From the NCBI RefSeq assembly GCF_013044515.1, contig NZ_JABEPR010000001.1:124001-188000 (forward strand): DNA of 64,000 nt, written 5' to 3'. The translations under genes and the position numbers were made by a program. A model generated the notes under the pieces. It was not told the DNA's origin. It searched no databases and saw only the letters and a list, made by a program, of their open reading frames with translations. The first letter of the stretch is position 1; each line of letters starts with the position of its first letter. Source of the DNA: Sphingomonas sp. ID1715 (lineage in GTDB: Bacteria; Pseudomonadota; Alphaproteobacteria; Sphingomonadales; Sphingomonadaceae). This document shows, in pieces, positions 26,075-36,563 of this stretch.

Positions 26075-26376
26075 CCGTGCATCCTGTTGGCATCGTCCAC
26101 CGCGATCGTGCCGCGGTTACGGAAATAGATGACGAGAATGGCGAGCCCGATCGCCGCTTCGCCCGCCGCGACGGTCAGCACGAACATCGCGAAGATCTGC
26201 CCGACCAGATCGCCCAGATAGGCGCTGAACGCGACCAGGTTGATGTTTACGGCGAGCAGGATCAGCTCGATCGCCATCAGGATTACGATCACGTTCTTCC
26301 GGTTGAGGAAGATGCCGAGCACGCCCAGCACGAACAGGATCGCCGAGACGGTCAGGAAGTGGTTGAGGCCGATCAT
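26071..26376 (-). CDS. nuoK: NADH-quinone oxidoreductase subunit K
   Basis: NuoK is a small three-helix subunit of complex I carrying buried glutamates in the proton path. The 101-residue protein has [11 protein letters not shown] with the conserved glutamate and [13 protein letters not shown] with the second one. The ATG overlaps the nuoJ stop (ATGA). Confidence 0.97.
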   Translation of the reverse strand: MIGLNHFLTVSAILFVLGVLGIFLNRKNVIVILMAIELILLAVNINLVAFSAYLGDLVGQIFAMFVLTVAAGEAAIGLAILVIYFRNRGTIAVDDANRMHG

Positions 26377-26981
26377 AGTTCGACCCCCACCCCGACCGGC
26401 TGGTTGACGTTGCGCGTGGCGTCCTCGGGGCGACGGAGCACCTGCAGACCTGGCTTCTGCGCCTTGTAGTCCTTGCGCTCGCGATGGGTCAGCACGATGG
26501 CGCCGATCATCGCGACCAGCAGCACCAGTCCGGCCGCTTCGAAAATGTAGAGGTAGCGCGTGTAGAGCAGCTGGCCGAGCGCCTGGATGTTCGACACGCT
26601 CGTGGCAGCCATTGGCCTGCTGGACAGGGCGACCGGGCCGGAACCCCGCACCGTCACTGCAATGATGATCTCCGCCAGCAGCGCGACCGCGACCACGCTG
26701 CCGAAGCCCAGATAGCGGGTAAAGCCCGCCCGCAGCTCGGCAAAGTCGATGTCGAGCATCATGACCACGAAGAGGAACAGCACGGCGACCGCGCCGACAT
26801 AAACGATGACCAGCAGCATCGCGATGAACTCGGCGCCCAGCAGCAGCATCAGCCCGGCGGCGTTGAAAAATGCCAGGATCAGCCACAACACGCTGTGCAC
26901 CGGATTGCGGGCGGTGATCGTCAGCAGCGCCGACAGGATCATCACACCGGAGAAGAGGTAAAAGGCGAACGCCTGGATCAT
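26373..26981 (-). CDS. nuoJ: NADH-quinone oxidoreductase subunit J
   Basis: NuoJ is a five-helix membrane subunit of complex I at the junction of the arms. The 202-residue product has [20 protein letters not shown] and the conserved [18 protein letters not shown] segment. Two adjacent starts exist, GTG at 26984 and ATG at 26981; the ATG is preferred because GGGGAGGA (26988-26995) is 6 nt from it. That binding site is part of the palindromic repeat upstream, in the only sizeable gap (about 190 nt) between nuoI and nuoN. Confidence 0.96.
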   Translation of the reverse strand: MIQAFAFYLFSGVMILSALLTITARNPVHSVLWLILAFFNAAGLMLLLGAEFIAMLLVIVYVGAVAVLFLFVVMMLDIDFAELRAGFTRYLGFGSVVAVALLAEIIIAVTVRGSGPVALSSRPMAATSVSNIQALGQLLYTRYLYIFEAAGLVLLVAMIGAIVLTHRERKDYKAQKPGLQVLRRPEDATRNVNQPVGVGVEL

Positions 26982-26986
26982 CACCG

Positions 26987-27141
26987 GTCCTCCCCTGCCT
27001 CGCAGGGGAGGGGGACCGCGATGCGCAGCATCGTGGTGGAGGGGCCCGAACCGAAGCGGAGGGTTGCACCGCCGGCTACGCCGCCGGCCCCTCCACCATG
27101 CTTCGCATGGTCCCCCTCCCCTGCAGTGCAGGGGAGGATCT
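26987..27141. repeat. Composite paired palindrome, CTCCCCTGC family
   Basis: About 155 bp in which each half carries its own small hairpin (TCCCCTGC...GCAGGGGA at both ends) plus an inner inverted segment (GGTGGAGGGG at about 27035-27044 against CCCCTCCACC at about 27089-27098). The whole element can fold into one long cruciform. It occupies most of the nuoI-nuoJ gap. Confidence 0.8.
26988..26995 (-). promoter_or_regulatory. nuoJ ribosome binding site formed by a repeat arm
   Basis: The minus-strand GGGGAGGA lies 6 nt before the nuoJ ATG. The same bases form the outer arm of the inverted repeat 26987-27141, so folding of the repeat in the mRNA would hide this site. Whether this tunes NuoJ-N synthesis is inference. 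Confidence 0.6.
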
Positions 27142-27170
27142 GGATGACAGAATCTCGCATGGCGGCGCGC

Positions 27171-27656
27171 TTAGCGATAGGGGGCATCGGCGGCAAGATT
27201 GCCGGCAATGCTCCGCTCCCACCGGTCGCCGTTCTCGAGCAGCTTCTCCTTGGTGTAGATCAGCTCCTCGCGCGTCTCGGTCGAGAATTCGAGGTTCGGC
27301 CCCTCGACAATGGCATCGACCGGGCACGCCTCCTGGCAAAGGCCGCAATAGATGCACTTGGTCATGTCGATGTCGTAGCGCGTCGTGCGGCGGCTGCCGT
27401 CCTCGCGCGGCTCGGACTCGATCGTGATGCACATGGCCGGGCAGATCGCTTCGCACAGCTTGCACGCGATGCAGCGTTCCTCGCCATTCGGGTAACGACG
27501 CAACGCATGCTCGCCGCGAAAACGCGGGCTCAGCGGGTTGCGTTCATACGGGTAGTTGATCGTCGCCTTGGGCTTGAAGAAGTAGCGCAAAGTCAGCGCA
27601 TGCGCCTTCAAGAACTCCCACAGCGTGAACGCCTTGATGTGTTGCGCGAGGCTCAT
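27171..27656 (-). CDS. nuoI: NADH-quinone oxidoreductase subunit I
   Basis: NuoI carries two [4Fe-4S] clusters (N6a and N6b) that pass electrons toward N2. The 161-residue protein has two ferredoxin motifs: [12 protein letters not shown] and [12 protein letters not shown]. The N-terminal amphipathic part ([11 protein letters not shown]) contacts the membrane arm. The ATG at 27656 overlaps the nuoH stop; upstream residues in the longer frame belong to the nuoH gene. Confidence 0.97.
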   Translation of the reverse strand: MSLAQHIKAFTLWEFLKAHALTLRYFFKPKATINYPYERNPLSPRFRGEHALRRYPNGEERCIACKLCEAICPAMCITIESEPREDGSRRTTRYDIDMTKCIYCGLCQEACPVDAIVEGPNLEFSTETREELIYTKEKLLENGDRWERSIAGNLAADAPYR

Positions 27657-28708
27657 GAAACACCTTGGTAGCGGGTCAGCATCAGGACGCCCGAAACGAT
27701 GAACACCCACAGGATCGACAGCGGCAGGAAGACCTTCCAGCCCAACCGCATGATCTGGTCATAGCGGTAGCGCGGGACGGTCGCCCTCACCCAGCTGAAG
27801 ATGAAGAAGAAAAAGAAGATCTTGCCGAACAGCCAGAGGATGCCCGGAATGTCGAACCAGGGGATCAGGTCGATATTGAGCGGCGGCAGCCAGCCGCCCC
27901 AGAACAGGATGGCGTTCAGCGCGCACATCAGCAGGACGTTCGCATATTCGCCCAGCCAGAACAGCGCGAACGCCATCGACGAATATTCGGTCTGGTAGCC
28001 GGCGACGAGCTCCGATTCCGCCTCGGTCACGTCGAACGGCGTGCGCGCCGTCTCCGCCATGGAAGATATCAGGAACACGACCCACATTGGCAGCAGCAGC
28101 GGGTTCAGCACGAAACCGTTGAAAATACCGAAGATATGTCCCCGCTGCGCATCGATGATGCCCTGCAGGTTGAACGTGCCCGCCCAGAGCACGACGGTGA
28201 TCAGTACGAAGCCGATCGACACTTCGTAACTCACCATCTGCGCGGCGGCGCGAAGGGCAGAGTAGAAGGGGTATTTCGAGTTGGACGACCAGCCCGAGAT
28301 GATCACGCCGTACACGCCCAGCGACGAGACGGCGAGGATGTAGAGCAGGCCGACATTGATGTTGGCCAGTACCATCTCCGGCCCGAACGGAATCACCGCC
28401 CAGGAGATCAGCGCGACGGTAAAGGTGATGATCGGCGCGAGCAGGAACAGGCCCTTGTTGGCCGCTGTCGGGATGATGGTTTCCTGCAGGAACACCTTCA
28501 GCCCGTCGGCAAAGCTCTGCAGTAGGCCGAAGGGACCGACCACGTTGGGGCCGCGCCGCAGCGCCATCGCCGCCCAGACCTTGCGATCGACATAGATGAT
28601 CATCGCGACCGCCAGCATCAGCGGCAGCGCTATCAGCAGGATGCCGATCAGGGTCGCGACGAACCAGCCGCCTTCATAGCCGAGGTAAGAGGCGAAGAAG
28701 TCGGTCAC
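27653..28708 (-). CDS. nuoH: NADH-quinone oxidoreductase subunit H
   Basis: NuoH forms much of the quinone-binding chamber at the membrane-arm junction. The 351-residue protein has eight helices, the [20 protein letters not shown] segment and the [21 protein letters not shown] loop with conserved acidic residues. It begins with GTG that overlaps the nuoG stop (GTGA). Confidence 0.97.
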   Translation of the reverse strand: MTDFFASYLGYEGGWFVATLIGILLIALPLMLAVAMIIYVDRKVWAAMALRRGPNVVGPFGLLQSFADGLKVFLQETIIPTAANKGLFLLAPIITFTVALISWAVIPFGPEMVLANINVGLLYILAVSSLGVYGVIISGWSSNSKYPFYSALRAAAQMVSYEVSIGFVLITVVLWAGTFNLQGIIDAQRGHIFGIFNGFVLNPLLLPMWVVFLISSMAETARTPFDVTEAESELVAGYQTEYSSMAFALFWLGEYANVLLMCALNAILFWGGWLPPLNIDLIPWFDIPGILWLFGKIFFFFFIFSWVRATVPRYRYDQIMRLGWKVFLPLSILWVFIVSGVLMLTRYQGVS

Positions 28709-30708
28709 TCCGCAGCCTCCGCATAGTCCTGGCCATGCGTGATTTCGGCCGAGCAGCGCTGCATCGTCGGGCTGGCGCGGCAGATTGAGTTGGTCATGTA
28801 GAAATCGGCCACCGGATAGGCGATCGGTCCCAAAGCATCGACCGGCAGCGCCGGCGGGTTCCAGGCCATCGGCGCGATGGCATTCTCGACGCCCAGCGCC
28901 GGCACTTCGGCGACCATGGCCACGCGCAGCTGGTCGAGCGTGTCGAACGAAAGCGGCTTGCCGAGCACATCGGACAGGGCGCGGAAGATCCTCCAGTCCT
29001 CGCGCGCCTCGCCCGGCGGAAACACGGCCTTTTCGGCAACCTGCACGCGGCCTTCCAGGTTCACGAAAGTGCCACTCTTTTCGACATAGGAGGCAGCCGG
29101 CAGGATCACATCGGCGGCGTGGGCGCCCTTGTCGCCGTGGTGGCCGATATAGACCTTGAAGCTGCCGGCGAACTTAGTGAAGTCCACCTCGTCCGCGCCC
29201 AGGAAGAAGGCGAGCTTCGGCGCCGCGGCAACCACGTCCGCGATCCCGCCTTTCCGGGCATAGCCGAGCATCAGCCCGCCCATCCGGCTCGCCGCCAGAT
29301 GCAACACGTTGAAGCCGTTCCACCCGTCACGAACGAGATTCAGCTGTCCAACCAGTGCCAGCGCCGCACCCAGTGCTCCCGCCTTGAGCGCGCCACCGCC
29401 GACGATCACCGCTGGCCGCGATGCCGCCCCGAACACCTCGGCCACCGTCCCCGGCAGCTTGCCGAGCAGCGCAAGGTCGTTGCCCAGCCATTCGACCTTG
29501 TAGGTCAGGTCGGTCTCAGGCCCGATCGCGAACACCCTGGCACCGCGGCGGATCGCCTTGCGGATGCGCGTGTTGACCAGGGGCGCTTCAAGGCGGGGAT
29601 TGGTGCCGATCAGCAGGATCGCGTCCGCTTCCTCAATGCCGGCGATGGTCGTGTTGAAGTTGACGGCGGCGAGGCTGGACGTGTCGTAATCCATGCCGGT
29701 CTGTCGCCCTTCGAGCAGCTCCGACCCGAAGGACCGCAGCAGGGCCTTCGCCGCATACATGGTCTCGCAGTCGACCAGATCGCCGGCAATCGCCGCCATC
29801 GAACCATCGGCGTGCCGCGCGATCTCGGCGAAAGCTTCTTCCCAGGTCGACGGCTGCAGCTTGCCGGCGCGGCGCACGAACACGCGGTCGAGCCGCCGCC
29901 GTACCATGCCGTCGATGGCGTGACGCGACTTGTCCGACAGCCACTCCTCGTTCACATCCTCGTTGATGCGCGGCAGCACCCGCATCACCTGCCGCCCGCG
30001 GCTGTCGAGGCGGATGTTCGACCCGACCGCGTCATGCACGTCGATCGACGGGGTCTTCTTCAGCTCCCAGGGCCGCGCCTCGAAGCTCTGCGGCTTTTGC
30101 AGCAGCGCGCCGACCGGGCAGAGATCGGCGACATTGCCCGAAAGCTCGCTGGTCAGCGCCTTCTCGAGATAGGTCGTGATCTGCATGTTCTCGCCGCGGC
30201 CGATCGCGCCGATTTCCTCGACGCCGGCGACCTGCTCGGCGAAACGCACGCAGCGCGTGCATTGGATGCACCGATTCATCGATGTCTTGATGATCGGGCC
30301 CATATACTTGTCGGTGACCGCGCGCTTGTTCTCGTCGAAGCGAGAAAAGCCACGGCCATAGGCCATGGTCTGGTCCTGCAGGTCGCACTCGCCGCCTTGG
30401 TCGCAGATCGGGCAATCGAGCGGGTGGTTGATGAGCAGGAACTCCATCACCCCCTCCCGCGCCTTCTTGACCATCAGACTATCGGTGCGGACTTCCTGAT
30501 TGTCGGCCGCGGGCAGCGCGCAGCTGGCCTGGGGCTTGGGCGGCCCCGGCTTCACCTCAACCAGGCACATGCGGCAATTGCCCGCGATAGCGAGACGCTC
30601 GTGATAGCAGAAGCGCGGGATTTCCTTGCCTGCGGCTTCGCAGGCCTGGAGGACGGTCGCGCCCTGGGGGACCTCGACTTCGATCCCGTCGACGGTGAGT
30701 TTAGGCAT
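28705..30708 (-). CDS. nuoG: NADH-quinone oxidoreductase subunit G
   Basis: NuoG is the largest peripheral-arm subunit, a molybdopterin-oxidoreductase relative holding several Fe-S clusters. The 667-residue protein has the [2Fe-2S] ligands in CYHER...GNCRMCLVE, the HxxxCxxC cluster in [18 protein letters not shown], and [13 protein letters not shown]. The C-terminal domain is the shorter alphaproteobacterial/mitochondrial type. A 139-nt gap with a repeat separates it from the upstream unknown gene. Confidence 0.97.
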   Translation of the reverse strand: MPKLTVDGIEVEVPQGATVLQACEAAGKEIPRFCYHERLAIAGNCRMCLVEVKPGPPKPQASCALPAADNQEVRTDSLMVKKAREGVMEFLLINHPLDCPICDQGGECDLQDQTMAYGRGFSRFDENKRAVTDKYMGPIIKTSMNRCIQCTRCVRFAEQVAGVEEIGAIGRGENMQITTYLEKALTSELSGNVADLCPVGALLQKPQSFEARPWELKKTPSIDVHDAVGSNIRLDSRGRQVMRVLPRINEDVNEEWLSDKSRHAIDGMVRRRLDRVFVRRAGKLQPSTWEEAFAEIARHADGSMAAIAGDLVDCETMYAAKALLRSFGSELLEGRQTGMDYDTSSLAAVNFNTTIAGIEEADAILLIGTNPRLEAPLVNTRIRKAIRRGARVFAIGPETDLTYKVEWLGNDLALLGKLPGTVAEVFGAASRPAVIVGGGALKAGALGAALALVGQLNLVRDGWNGFNVLHLAASRMGGLMLGYARKGGIADVVAAAPKLAFFLGADEVDFTKFAGSFKVYIGHHGDKGAHAADVILPAASYVEKSGTFVNLEGRVQVAEKAVFPPGEAREDWRIFRALSDVLGKPLSFDTLDQLRVAMVAEVPALGVENAIAPMAWNPPALPVDALGPIAYPVADFYMTNSICRASPTMQRCSAEITHGQDYAEAAE

Positions 30709-30773
30709 TCAGATACAGGCTCCGGGCCGAGCCTCTAGACGGGGGTTACAGGCGGGGCAAGGGCGGAAGAGAA

Positions 30774-30845
30774 GCTTGTTCCCCGGCGAAAGCCGGGGCC
30801 CAGGAGTCGCCCGGAATGGACCCCGGCCTGCGCCGGGGAACAGGC
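30774..30845. repeat. Paired palindromic repeat, CCCCGGC family
   Basis: Two halves, each with its own CCCCGGC...GCCGGGG hairpin, are arranged as inverted copies (TTGTTCCCCGGCG on the left, CGCCGGGGAACAGG on the right). It lies between the unknown exported-protein gene and nuoG, ending 3 nt before the former's stop codon. Confidence 0.8.
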
Positions 30846-30847
30846 TG

Positions 30848-31513
30848 TTACTGCACTCCACCCGGCCGGAACGCAGGCCCGGCATAGGTCATCTGCCCCG
30901 CCCAATAGCGGGCCGACACGTGATAGGCTGCCTGCACGATGGCGCTGCGCAGCTCCGCCTTGCCATAGGCCATGCGCGACGCGCCCTGGCAGGCCGACAG
31001 CCATTGCCCAAGAGAGTCGAACACCTTGGCTTCCTGCTCGGAACCCGGCTCGCTCTTGATCAGCTTTTCGGTCCCGTTCGGGTTGCTCCGCGCGACGCAG
31101 TCGGCGGTGAGGAACAACGTCTTGGTGGGGTCTTCCGCGCCCATCAGGTCCTTTTCGACCGGCAGCGAGAAGTTGGCGAGATCATAGACCGCGCGCTGCG
31201 GCTGCACGCCGAACTCCACGAAGTCGCGCTTGAACAGTTCCTGCGCCAGACCGCCGCGCAGCGCCGATACGGTCACCGTTGCATTGGCCGCGTCCTGACA
31301 TTTGCCTGCGACGCCGAGAGAGACGGCGGACCAATCGACCTGACCGCCCGTCAGCGGCAGCGACTTGAGCAGGCCAACCGCGACGCCTCGATCCGTGCGG
31401 ACGATGCATTTGCCGAGCTGAACAGCGCTGACGGACGGGCTGCCACTGTCCGCCAGGGCCGGCGTTGCCGCGGCAGATGCCGCCAGCGTGGCGAGAATGA
31501 GCAGCTTCCCCAT
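30848..31513 (-). CDS. Exported protein of unknown function inside the nuo operon
   Basis: The 221-residue product starts with a clear signal peptide (GKLLILATLAASAAATPALA). The mature part contains four to five cysteines (GKCIVRTDRG, AGKCQD, TADCVARS, SACQGAS), suggesting disulfides in the periplasm. I do not recognise a family. The ATG at 31513 has GGAGGG 6 nt upstream and directly precedes the signal peptide. It lies between nuoF and nuoG in the same direction and is presumably cotranscribed; a role in complex I is not shown. Confidence 0.8.
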   Translation of the reverse strand: MGKLLILATLAASAAATPALADSGSPSVSAVQLGKCIVRTDRGVAVGLLKSLPLTGGQVDWSAVSLGVAGKCQDAANATVTVSALRGGLAQELFKRDFVEFGVQPQRAVYDLANFSLPVEKDLMGAEDPTKTLFLTADCVARSNPNGTEKLIKSEPGSEQEAKVFDSLGQWLSACQGASRMAYGKAELRSAIVQAAYHVSARYWAGQMTYAGPAFRPGGVQ

Positions 31514-31595
31514 CTGAACCCTCCTTCGCATCGGCGCCGTGCGCCTTCCCTGTGCCTTCATCATGCTCCGGCACCGGGGTTTTGAAAAGAGGCTG

Positions 31596-32894
31596 TTACT
31601 CGGCCGCTTCGGCAAACTCCGCATGGCCGCGTCGCGCAACGATACGGCGTTCGAGTTCGGGGCGGAAGTGGCGGATCAGGCCCTGGATCGGCCAGGCGGC
31701 GGCGTCGCCAAGCGCGCAGATGGTGTGGCCTTCGACCTGCTTGGTGACTTCCTCCAGCATGTCGATCTCTTCGATCTCGGCATTGCCTTCGCGCAGCCGC
31801 TCCATCACCCGCCACATCCAGCCCGTGCCTTCGCGGCAGGGCGTGCACTGGCCGCAGGACTCGTGCTTGTAGAAATAGCTGAGCCGGCTGATCGCGCGGA
31901 CCACGTCCGTCGACTTGTCCATGACGATGATCGCGGCGGTGCCGAGTCCGGACTTCAGATCCTTCAGCGCGTCGAAATCCATCGGGCAGTCGATGATCTC
32001 GTGCGCCGGGACCAGCGGCACCGACGAACCACCGGGGATCACCGCCAGCAGATTGTCCCAGCCGCCGCGAATGCCGCCGCAATGCTTCTCGATCAGCTCG
32101 CGGAAAGGGATGCTCATCGCTTCCTCGACCACGGTCGGCTTGTTCACATGGCCGCTGATCTGGAAGAGCTTGGTGCCCTCGTTCTTCGGTCGCCCGAAGC
32201 TCGCGAACCAGGCCGCGCTGCGCCGCAGGATGGTCGGCACCACCGCGATCGACTCGACATTGTTGACGGTGGTCGGGCAGCCATAAAGTCCCGCGCCCGC
32301 CGGGAAGGGCGGCTTCAGGCGCGGCTGGCCCTTATGGCCCTCCAGGCTCTCGATCATCGCGGTTTCTTCGCCGCAGATATAGGCGCCAGCGCCGCGATGG
32401 ACGAACACGTCGAAATCATAGCCTGAGCCGGCGGCGTTCTTGCCGAGGAAGCCGCGGTCATAAGCCTCGGCGACCGCCGCAAACAGCGTCTCGGCCTCCC
32501 GGATATATTCGCCGCGAATGTAGATGTACGCCGCTCGCGCGCGCATCGCGAAGCCGGCGATCAGCGCGCCCTCGATCAGCTTGTGCGGATCATGACGGAT
32601 GATCTCGCGGTCCTTGCAGCTGCCGGGCTCCGACTCGTCGGCGTTGATGACGAGGAAGCTGGGTTTGCCGGGCTTCGGCTCCTTGGGCATGAAGCTCCAC
32701 TTCATGCCGGTCGGGAACCCCGCCCCGCCCCGCCCGCGCAGCCCCGACGCCTTCACCTCATCGATGATCGCGTCTTGGCCTTTCAGCATCAGGCTCTTGG
32801 TATCGTCCCAATCGCCGCGGGCTATGGCCGCGTCGATGCGCCAGTCCTGGAACCCGTACAGGTTGGTGAAGATGCGGTCCTTGTCAGCGAGCAT
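31596..32894 (-). CDS. nuoF: NADH-quinone oxidoreductase subunit F
   Basis: NuoF binds NADH and FMN and carries cluster N3. The 432-residue protein has the NADH-binding [13 protein letters not shown], the FMN-binding [13 protein letters not shown], and the [4Fe-4S] ligands in [13 protein letters not shown] with a distal cysteine in [13 protein letters not shown] 143-nt gap with a palindromic repeat separates it from nuoE. Confidence 0.97.
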   Translation of the reverse strand: MLADKDRIFTNLYGFQDWRIDAAIARGDWDDTKSLMLKGQDAIIDEVKASGLRGRGGAGFPTGMKWSFMPKEPKPGKPSFLVINADESEPGSCKDREIIRHDPHKLIEGALIAGFAMRARAAYIYIRGEYIREAETLFAAVAEAYDRGFLGKNAAGSGYDFDVFVHRGAGAYICGEETAMIESLEGHKGQPRLKPPFPAGAGLYGCPTTVNNVESIAVVPTILRRSAAWFASFGRPKNEGTKLFQISGHVNKPTVVEEAMSIPFRELIEKHCGGIRGGWDNLLAVIPGGSSVPLVPAHEIIDCPMDFDALKDLKSGLGTAAIIVMDKSTDVVRAISRLSYFYKHESCGQCTPCREGTGWMWRVMERLREGNAEIEEIDMLEEVTKQVEGHTICALGDAAAWPIQGLIRHFRPELERRIVARRGHAEFAEAAE

Positions 32895-32930
32895 GGCTCA
32901 AGCCTCAGATAAAGTGCTGCACCCCAAGAG

Positions 32931-33014
32931 CGGTTCGGGCTGAGCTTGTCGAAGCCCTCCCTTCTTGCTTGGGTGAACAGAAAGGGAGGCCTTCGACAAG
33001 CTCAGGCCAAACCG
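32931..33014. repeat. Paired palindromic repeat, TTCGACAAGCTCAGG family
   Basis: Arms of 33 nt (32931-32963 and 32982-33014) match at about 30 positions and share the core CTGAGCTTGTCGAAG. The loop is 18 nt. It fills most of the nuoE-nuoF gap and is the longest clean inverted repeat of the window. Confidence 0.85.
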
Positions 33015-33037
33015 GGTGGAAGGTGCGAGCGAAAGCA

Positions 33038-33709
33038 CTACGCCGCCCATTCCGAACGATAATCGTGATTTTCCGAGACCATCGCGGTCAGGGTGGTCGG
33101 CCCGCCCTCCGGCGCACTCGTCTGCCGGCCGATCTGCGACAGGGTCTTGGGCTGCTCGCCCTTCGCCAGCGCATCGAGCACGGCCAGCGTGTTCTCGAAG
33201 GTCAGATCCTCGTAATTGTCGTCGTTGATCTGTACCATCGGCGCGTTGGCGCAGGCGCCCAGGCACTCCACTTCGGACAGCGTGAACAGCCCGTCAGCGG
33301 TGGTCGTGCCCTTCTTCAGCCCACGCTCGTGGCAGGCGCGAAACACGTCGTCCGAGCCGCGCAGCATGCAAGGCGTCGTCCCGCACACCTGCACATGATA
33401 GCGCCCGACTGGCGCCAGATTGTACATGGTGTAAAAGGTCGCGACTTCGTAGGCGCGGATATAGGGCATATCGAGCTGCGCCGCGACGAACTCGATCACC
33501 GGCACCGGCAGCCAGCCTTGCGTATTCAACTCCTCACCCACCTGTCGCTGGGCAAGGTCGAGCAAGGGCATCACCGCCGATTGCTGCCGCCCCGCCGGGT
33601 AGCGCGCGATGATCTCGCGCGCCTTCTCCTCATTGGCGACGGTCCACGTAAATGCGCCCCAACGCGCGCGGACTTCCGCCTCGTCCGGGATTTGAACTGC
33701 GTCAGCCAT
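33038..33709 (-). CDS. nuoE: NADH-quinone oxidoreductase subunit E
   Basis: NuoE carries the [2Fe-2S] cluster N1a next to NuoF. The 223-residue protein has the thioredoxin-like ferredoxin ligands CGTTPCMLRG and ECLGACANAPM. The N-terminal helical bundle is present and the C-terminus ends soon after the fold. Its ATG overlaps the nuoD stop as TGATG. Confidence 0.96.
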   Translation of the reverse strand: MADAVQIPDEAEVRARWGAFTWTVANEEKAREIIARYPAGRQQSAVMPLLDLAQRQVGEELNTQGWLPVPVIEFVAAQLDMPYIRAYEVATFYTMYNLAPVGRYHVQVCGTTPCMLRGSDDVFRACHERGLKKGTTTADGLFTLSEVECLGACANAPMVQINDDNYEDLTFENTLAVLDALAKGEQPKTLSQIGRQTSAPEGGPTTLTAMVSENHDYRSEWAA

Positions 33710-34938
33710 CAGCGGTCACATTCACCAAAAACGATATCTATTGCACCCAACACCGCCGTGACGTCGGCCAGCATGTGGCCCTTGCACATGAAGTCCATCG
33801 CCTGGAGGTGGCTGAAGGCGGTCGGACGGATCTTGCAGCGCCAGGGTTTGTTGGAACCGTCCGAGACGAGGTACACGCCGAACTCGCCCTTGGGGCTTTC
33901 GGTCGCGACATAAACTTCACCCGCGGGCACGTGGAAGCCCTCGGTATAGAGCTTGAAGTGATGGATCAGCGCTTCCATCGAGCGCTTCATTTCGCCGCGC
34001 TTGGGCGGCACCACCTTGCGGTCGAGGCTGGCGATCGGCCCTTCCGGCATCTCGTTCAGGCACTGCTTCATGATCCGCGCCGACTGGCGCACCTCTTCCA
34101 CGCGCACCATGAACCGGTCGTAGCAATCGCCGCGCGTGCCAACCGGGATTTCAAAGTCCATACGGTCATAGACGTCATAGGGCTGCGACTTGCGCAGATC
34201 CCACGGGATGCCGGCGCCGCGGATCATCGGGCCCGAAAAGCCCCAGGCGAGCGCGTCTTCCTTGCTGACAGTCGCGATATCGACGTTGCGCTGCTTGAAG
34301 ATGCGGTTGTCGGCGACGAGGCTGATCGCGTCTTCGAACAGGCGCGGCAGGCGCTTGTCCAGCCAGTCGCCGATATCGGCCAACAGCTTCAGCGGCGCAT
34401 CCTGGTGCACGCCGCCGGGCCGGAAATAGGCCGCATGCATACGCGCGCCGGACACGCGCTCATAGAAGTTCATGCAGTCTTCGCGCAGCTCGAACAGCCA
34501 CAGGTTCGGCGTCATCGCGCCGACGTCCATGATGTGGGAGCCGAGGTTCAGCAGATGGTTCTTGATCCGCGTCAGCTCGGCCCAGAACACGCGCAGATAT
34601 TGGGCTCTGAGCGGCACTTCGAGGTCGAGCAGCTTCTCGATCGCCAGGACGTAGCTATACTCCTGGCTCATCGGCGAGGCGTAATCGAGCCGGTCGAAAT
34701 AAGGGACCGACTGCAGATACGTCTTGTTCTCGATGAACTTTTCGGTGCCGCGGTGGAGCAGCCCGACGTGCGGATCGACCCGCTCGATGATCTCGCCGTC
34801 CAGCTCCAGCACCAGGCGCAGCACGCCGTGGGCGGCCGGGTGCTGCGGGCCGAAGTTGATCGTGTAGTTCTGGATGTCGATATCGCCGGCAGTGTCGGGT
34901 TGTGCCGGCTCACGAAGGTCGATCGCTGTGTCAGTCAT
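33709..34938 (-). CDS. nuoD: NADH-quinone oxidoreductase subunit D
   Basis: NuoD is the 49-kDa subunit, a hydrogenase-large-subunit relative that lines the quinone site. The 409-residue protein has [16 protein letters not shown], the GLLHRGTEK segment and ends with VFGECDR as is typical. NuoC and NuoD are separate here, not fused as in enterobacteria. Confidence 0.97.
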   Translation of the reverse strand: MTDTAIDLREPAQPDTAGDIDIQNYTINFGPQHPAAHGVLRLVLELDGEIIERVDPHVGLLHRGTEKFIENKTYLQSVPYFDRLDYASPMSQEYSYVLAIEKLLDLEVPLRAQYLRVFWAELTRIKNHLLNLGSHIMDVGAMTPNLWLFELREDCMNFYERVSGARMHAAYFRPGGVHQDAPLKLLADIGDWLDKRLPRLFEDAISLVADNRIFKQRNVDIATVSKEDALAWGFSGPMIRGAGIPWDLRKSQPYDVYDRMDFEIPVGTRGDCYDRFMVRVEEVRQSARIMKQCLNEMPEGPIASLDRKVVPPKRGEMKRSMEALIHHFKLYTEGFHVPAGEVYVATESPKGEFGVYLVSDGSNKPWRCKIRPTAFSHLQAMDFMCKGHMLADVTAVLGAIDIVFGECDR

Positions 34939-34945
34939 CGCTCAA

Positions 34946-35008
34946 CCTTGTGCTCCGGCGAAGGCCGGAGCTTTGTTACGCAGGGCTCCGGCCTTCGCCG
35001 GAGCAAGG
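34946..35008. repeat. Paired palindromic repeat, GCTCCGGC family
   Basis: Left part 34946-34971 and right part 34985-35008 are near-perfect inverted copies (GCTCCGGCGAAGGCCGGAGC), each also forming its own hairpin. It fills the nuoC-nuoD gap. The half-element resembles the CCCCGGC repeat at 30774 in layout, with a different stem sequence. Confidence 0.8.
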
Positions 35009-35020
35009 TGGAGGTGAGAA

Positions 35021-35911
35021 TTACCCATTCTTGCCCTCCGGTTGATCGGTGGTGCGCGGGGGGACCGGCTCGGCGGTTTCCGGCTGCGCCTTGTCGGCGG
35101 GCGGCTCGGCAGGGGCGCCGTCCTGCTGGACCGGCTTCTCGTGCGGCTGGTTGCCCGGATGCGGCTGGCCGGCCCCGGTTTCCCTGACCGACTCCGTGAC
35201 CTTGGCTTCCTCGACCGGCGGCTTGGCGGCGGTCGACGTGACGGTGCCAGCCTTGGCGATCTGGTCGGCGGTCAGCGGCGTCGGCGCGCCCTTCGCCTCC
35301 GGCACCGCCTTCTCGTCGCCCGGCAGCACATATTCGGCGCCTTCCCAAGGCGAGGTGAAGTCGAACGCGCGGAAGTCCTGCGCCAGCTTCACCGGCTCGT
35401 AGATGACGCGCTTATGCTCTTCCGAATAGCGCATCTCGACATAGCCCGTCATCGGGAAGTCCTTGCGCAGCGGATGGCCGCGAAAGCCATAGTCGGTCAG
35501 GATGCGCCGCAGGTCCGGATTGCCCTCGAACAGGATGCCGTACATGTCGTAGGCTTCCCGCTCGAGCCAGCCGGCGACCGGCCACAGTCCGGTCACGCTC
35601 GGCACCGGGCTGTCCTCGTCGGTCGAGACCTTGACGCGGATACGGTGGTTCTTGGTAACCGACAGCAGGTGATAGACGACTTCGAACCGCTCCGGCCGGG
35701 ACGGATAATCGACGCCGGCGATCTCCATGAGCTGCTGGTAATGGAACTGGTCGCGCAGCGTGCGCATCACGTCCAACAGAAGGGTGCGCTCGACGGTGAA
35801 GGTCACTTCCTCCAGCCGCTCGACCGCTTCGATCAGCGCGCTGCCGATCGCCGGCCGAATGGCCGCGATCACGCCTTCGTTGCTGGCAATTCTCGGTGCG
35901 GGGCTCAACAT
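35021..35911 (-). CDS. nuoC: NADH-quinone oxidoreductase subunit C with long disordered tail
   Basis: NuoC is the 30-kDa peripheral-arm subunit. Residues 1 to about 195 form the usual domain with [20 protein letters not shown] and [14 protein letters not shown]. The remaining about 100 residues are a Pro/Ala/Glu/Lys-rich low-complexity extension up to PEGKNG. Most NuoC proteins stop near residue 200-220, so the tail is unusual. Palindromic repeats lie on both sides of the gene. Confidence 0.96.
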   Translation of the reverse strand: MLSPAPRIASNEGVIAAIRPAIGSALIEAVERLEEVTFTVERTLLLDVMRTLRDQFHYQQLMEIAGVDYPSRPERFEVVYHLLSVTKNHRIRVKVSTDEDSPVPSVTGLWPVAGWLEREAYDMYGILFEGNPDLRRILTDYGFRGHPLRKDFPMTGYVEMRYSEEHKRVIYEPVKLAQDFRAFDFTSPWEGAEYVLPGDEKAVPEAKGAPTPLTADQIAKAGTVTSTAAKPPVEEAKVTESVRETGAGQPHPGNQPHEKPVQQDGAPAEPPADKAQPETAEPVPPRTTDQPEGKNG

Positions 35912-35926
35912 CCGGCCACCTCAACT

Positions 35927-36001
35927 CCGTTCGCTTCGAGCGAAGTCGAGAAGCGGAGCATAACGTTACGCGCGTCTCTCGACTTCGCTCGAGACGAACG
36001 G
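35927..36001. repeat. Paired palindromic repeat, CGAAGTCGAG family
   Basis: Arms of 24 nt at 35927-35950 and 35978-36001 share CGTTCG...CGAGCGAAGTCGAG. The element lies between nuoB and nuoC and is closely related to the copies at 37822-37896 and 2025-2099. Confidence 0.85.
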
Positions 36002-36020
36002 ATGGAAGGTAAGCAGGCCC

Positions 36021-36563
36021 TCACCGCTCGATCGTCCCTTCGCGCCGAATCTTCCGCTGCAGCTGCATGATGCCGTACAGCAAAGCCTCCGCGGTCGGCG
36101 GGCAACCGGGTACGTAGATGTCGACCGGCACGATGCGGTCGCAGCCGCGCACGACCGAATAGCTATAGTGGTAATAGCCGCCGCCGTTCGCGCAGGATCC
36201 CATCGAGATCACATATTTCGGCTCCGACATCTGGTCGTAGACCTTGCGGAGCGCCGGCGCCATCTTGTTGCAGAGCGTGCCGGCGACGATCATCACGTCC
36301 GACTGGCGCGGAGAGGCGCGCGGCGCGGCGCCAAACCGCTCCAGGTCATAGCGCGGCATGTTGACGTGGATCATCTCGACCGCGCAGCAGGCAAGACCGA
36401 AGGTCATCCACCAGAGCGACCCGGTCCGCGCCCATTGGAACAGGTCTTCGGTCGAGGTGACGAGGAAACCCTTGTCCGACAGCTCGGAGTTGAGATCGTT
36501 GAAATAATTCTGGTCCGGCAGCGTCCCCTCGGGCGGGAACTTGTTTTCGGCCGGCGAGAGCAT
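36021..36563 (-). CDS. nuoB: NADH-quinone oxidoreductase subunit B
   Basis: NuoB holds cluster N2, the last Fe-S cluster before quinone. The 180-residue protein has the adjacent cysteines in GLACCAVEM, and the further ligands in [10 protein letters not shown] and [11 protein letters not shown]. An ATG at 36563 overlapping the nuoA stop (ATGA) is chosen; another ATG at 36572 would add three residues. Confidence 0.97.
   Translation of the reverse strand: MLSPAENKFPPEGTLPDQNYFNDLNSELSDKGFLVTSTEDLFQWARTGSLWWMTFGLACCAVEMIHVNMPRYDLERFGAAPRASPRQSDVMIVAGTLCNKMAPALRKVYDQMSEPKYVISMGSCANGGGYYHYSYSVVRGCDRIVPVDIYVPGCPPTAEALLYGIMQLQRKIRREGTIER

Noticed and set aside
26987-27141. CRISPR-like array
   Set aside because: The repeats are inverted pairs, not regularly spaced direct repeats with unique spacers.
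29119-30738. Plus-strand 539-residue frame over nuoG
   Set aside because: Antisense to nuoG, which shows all Fe-S ligands; high-GC artefact.
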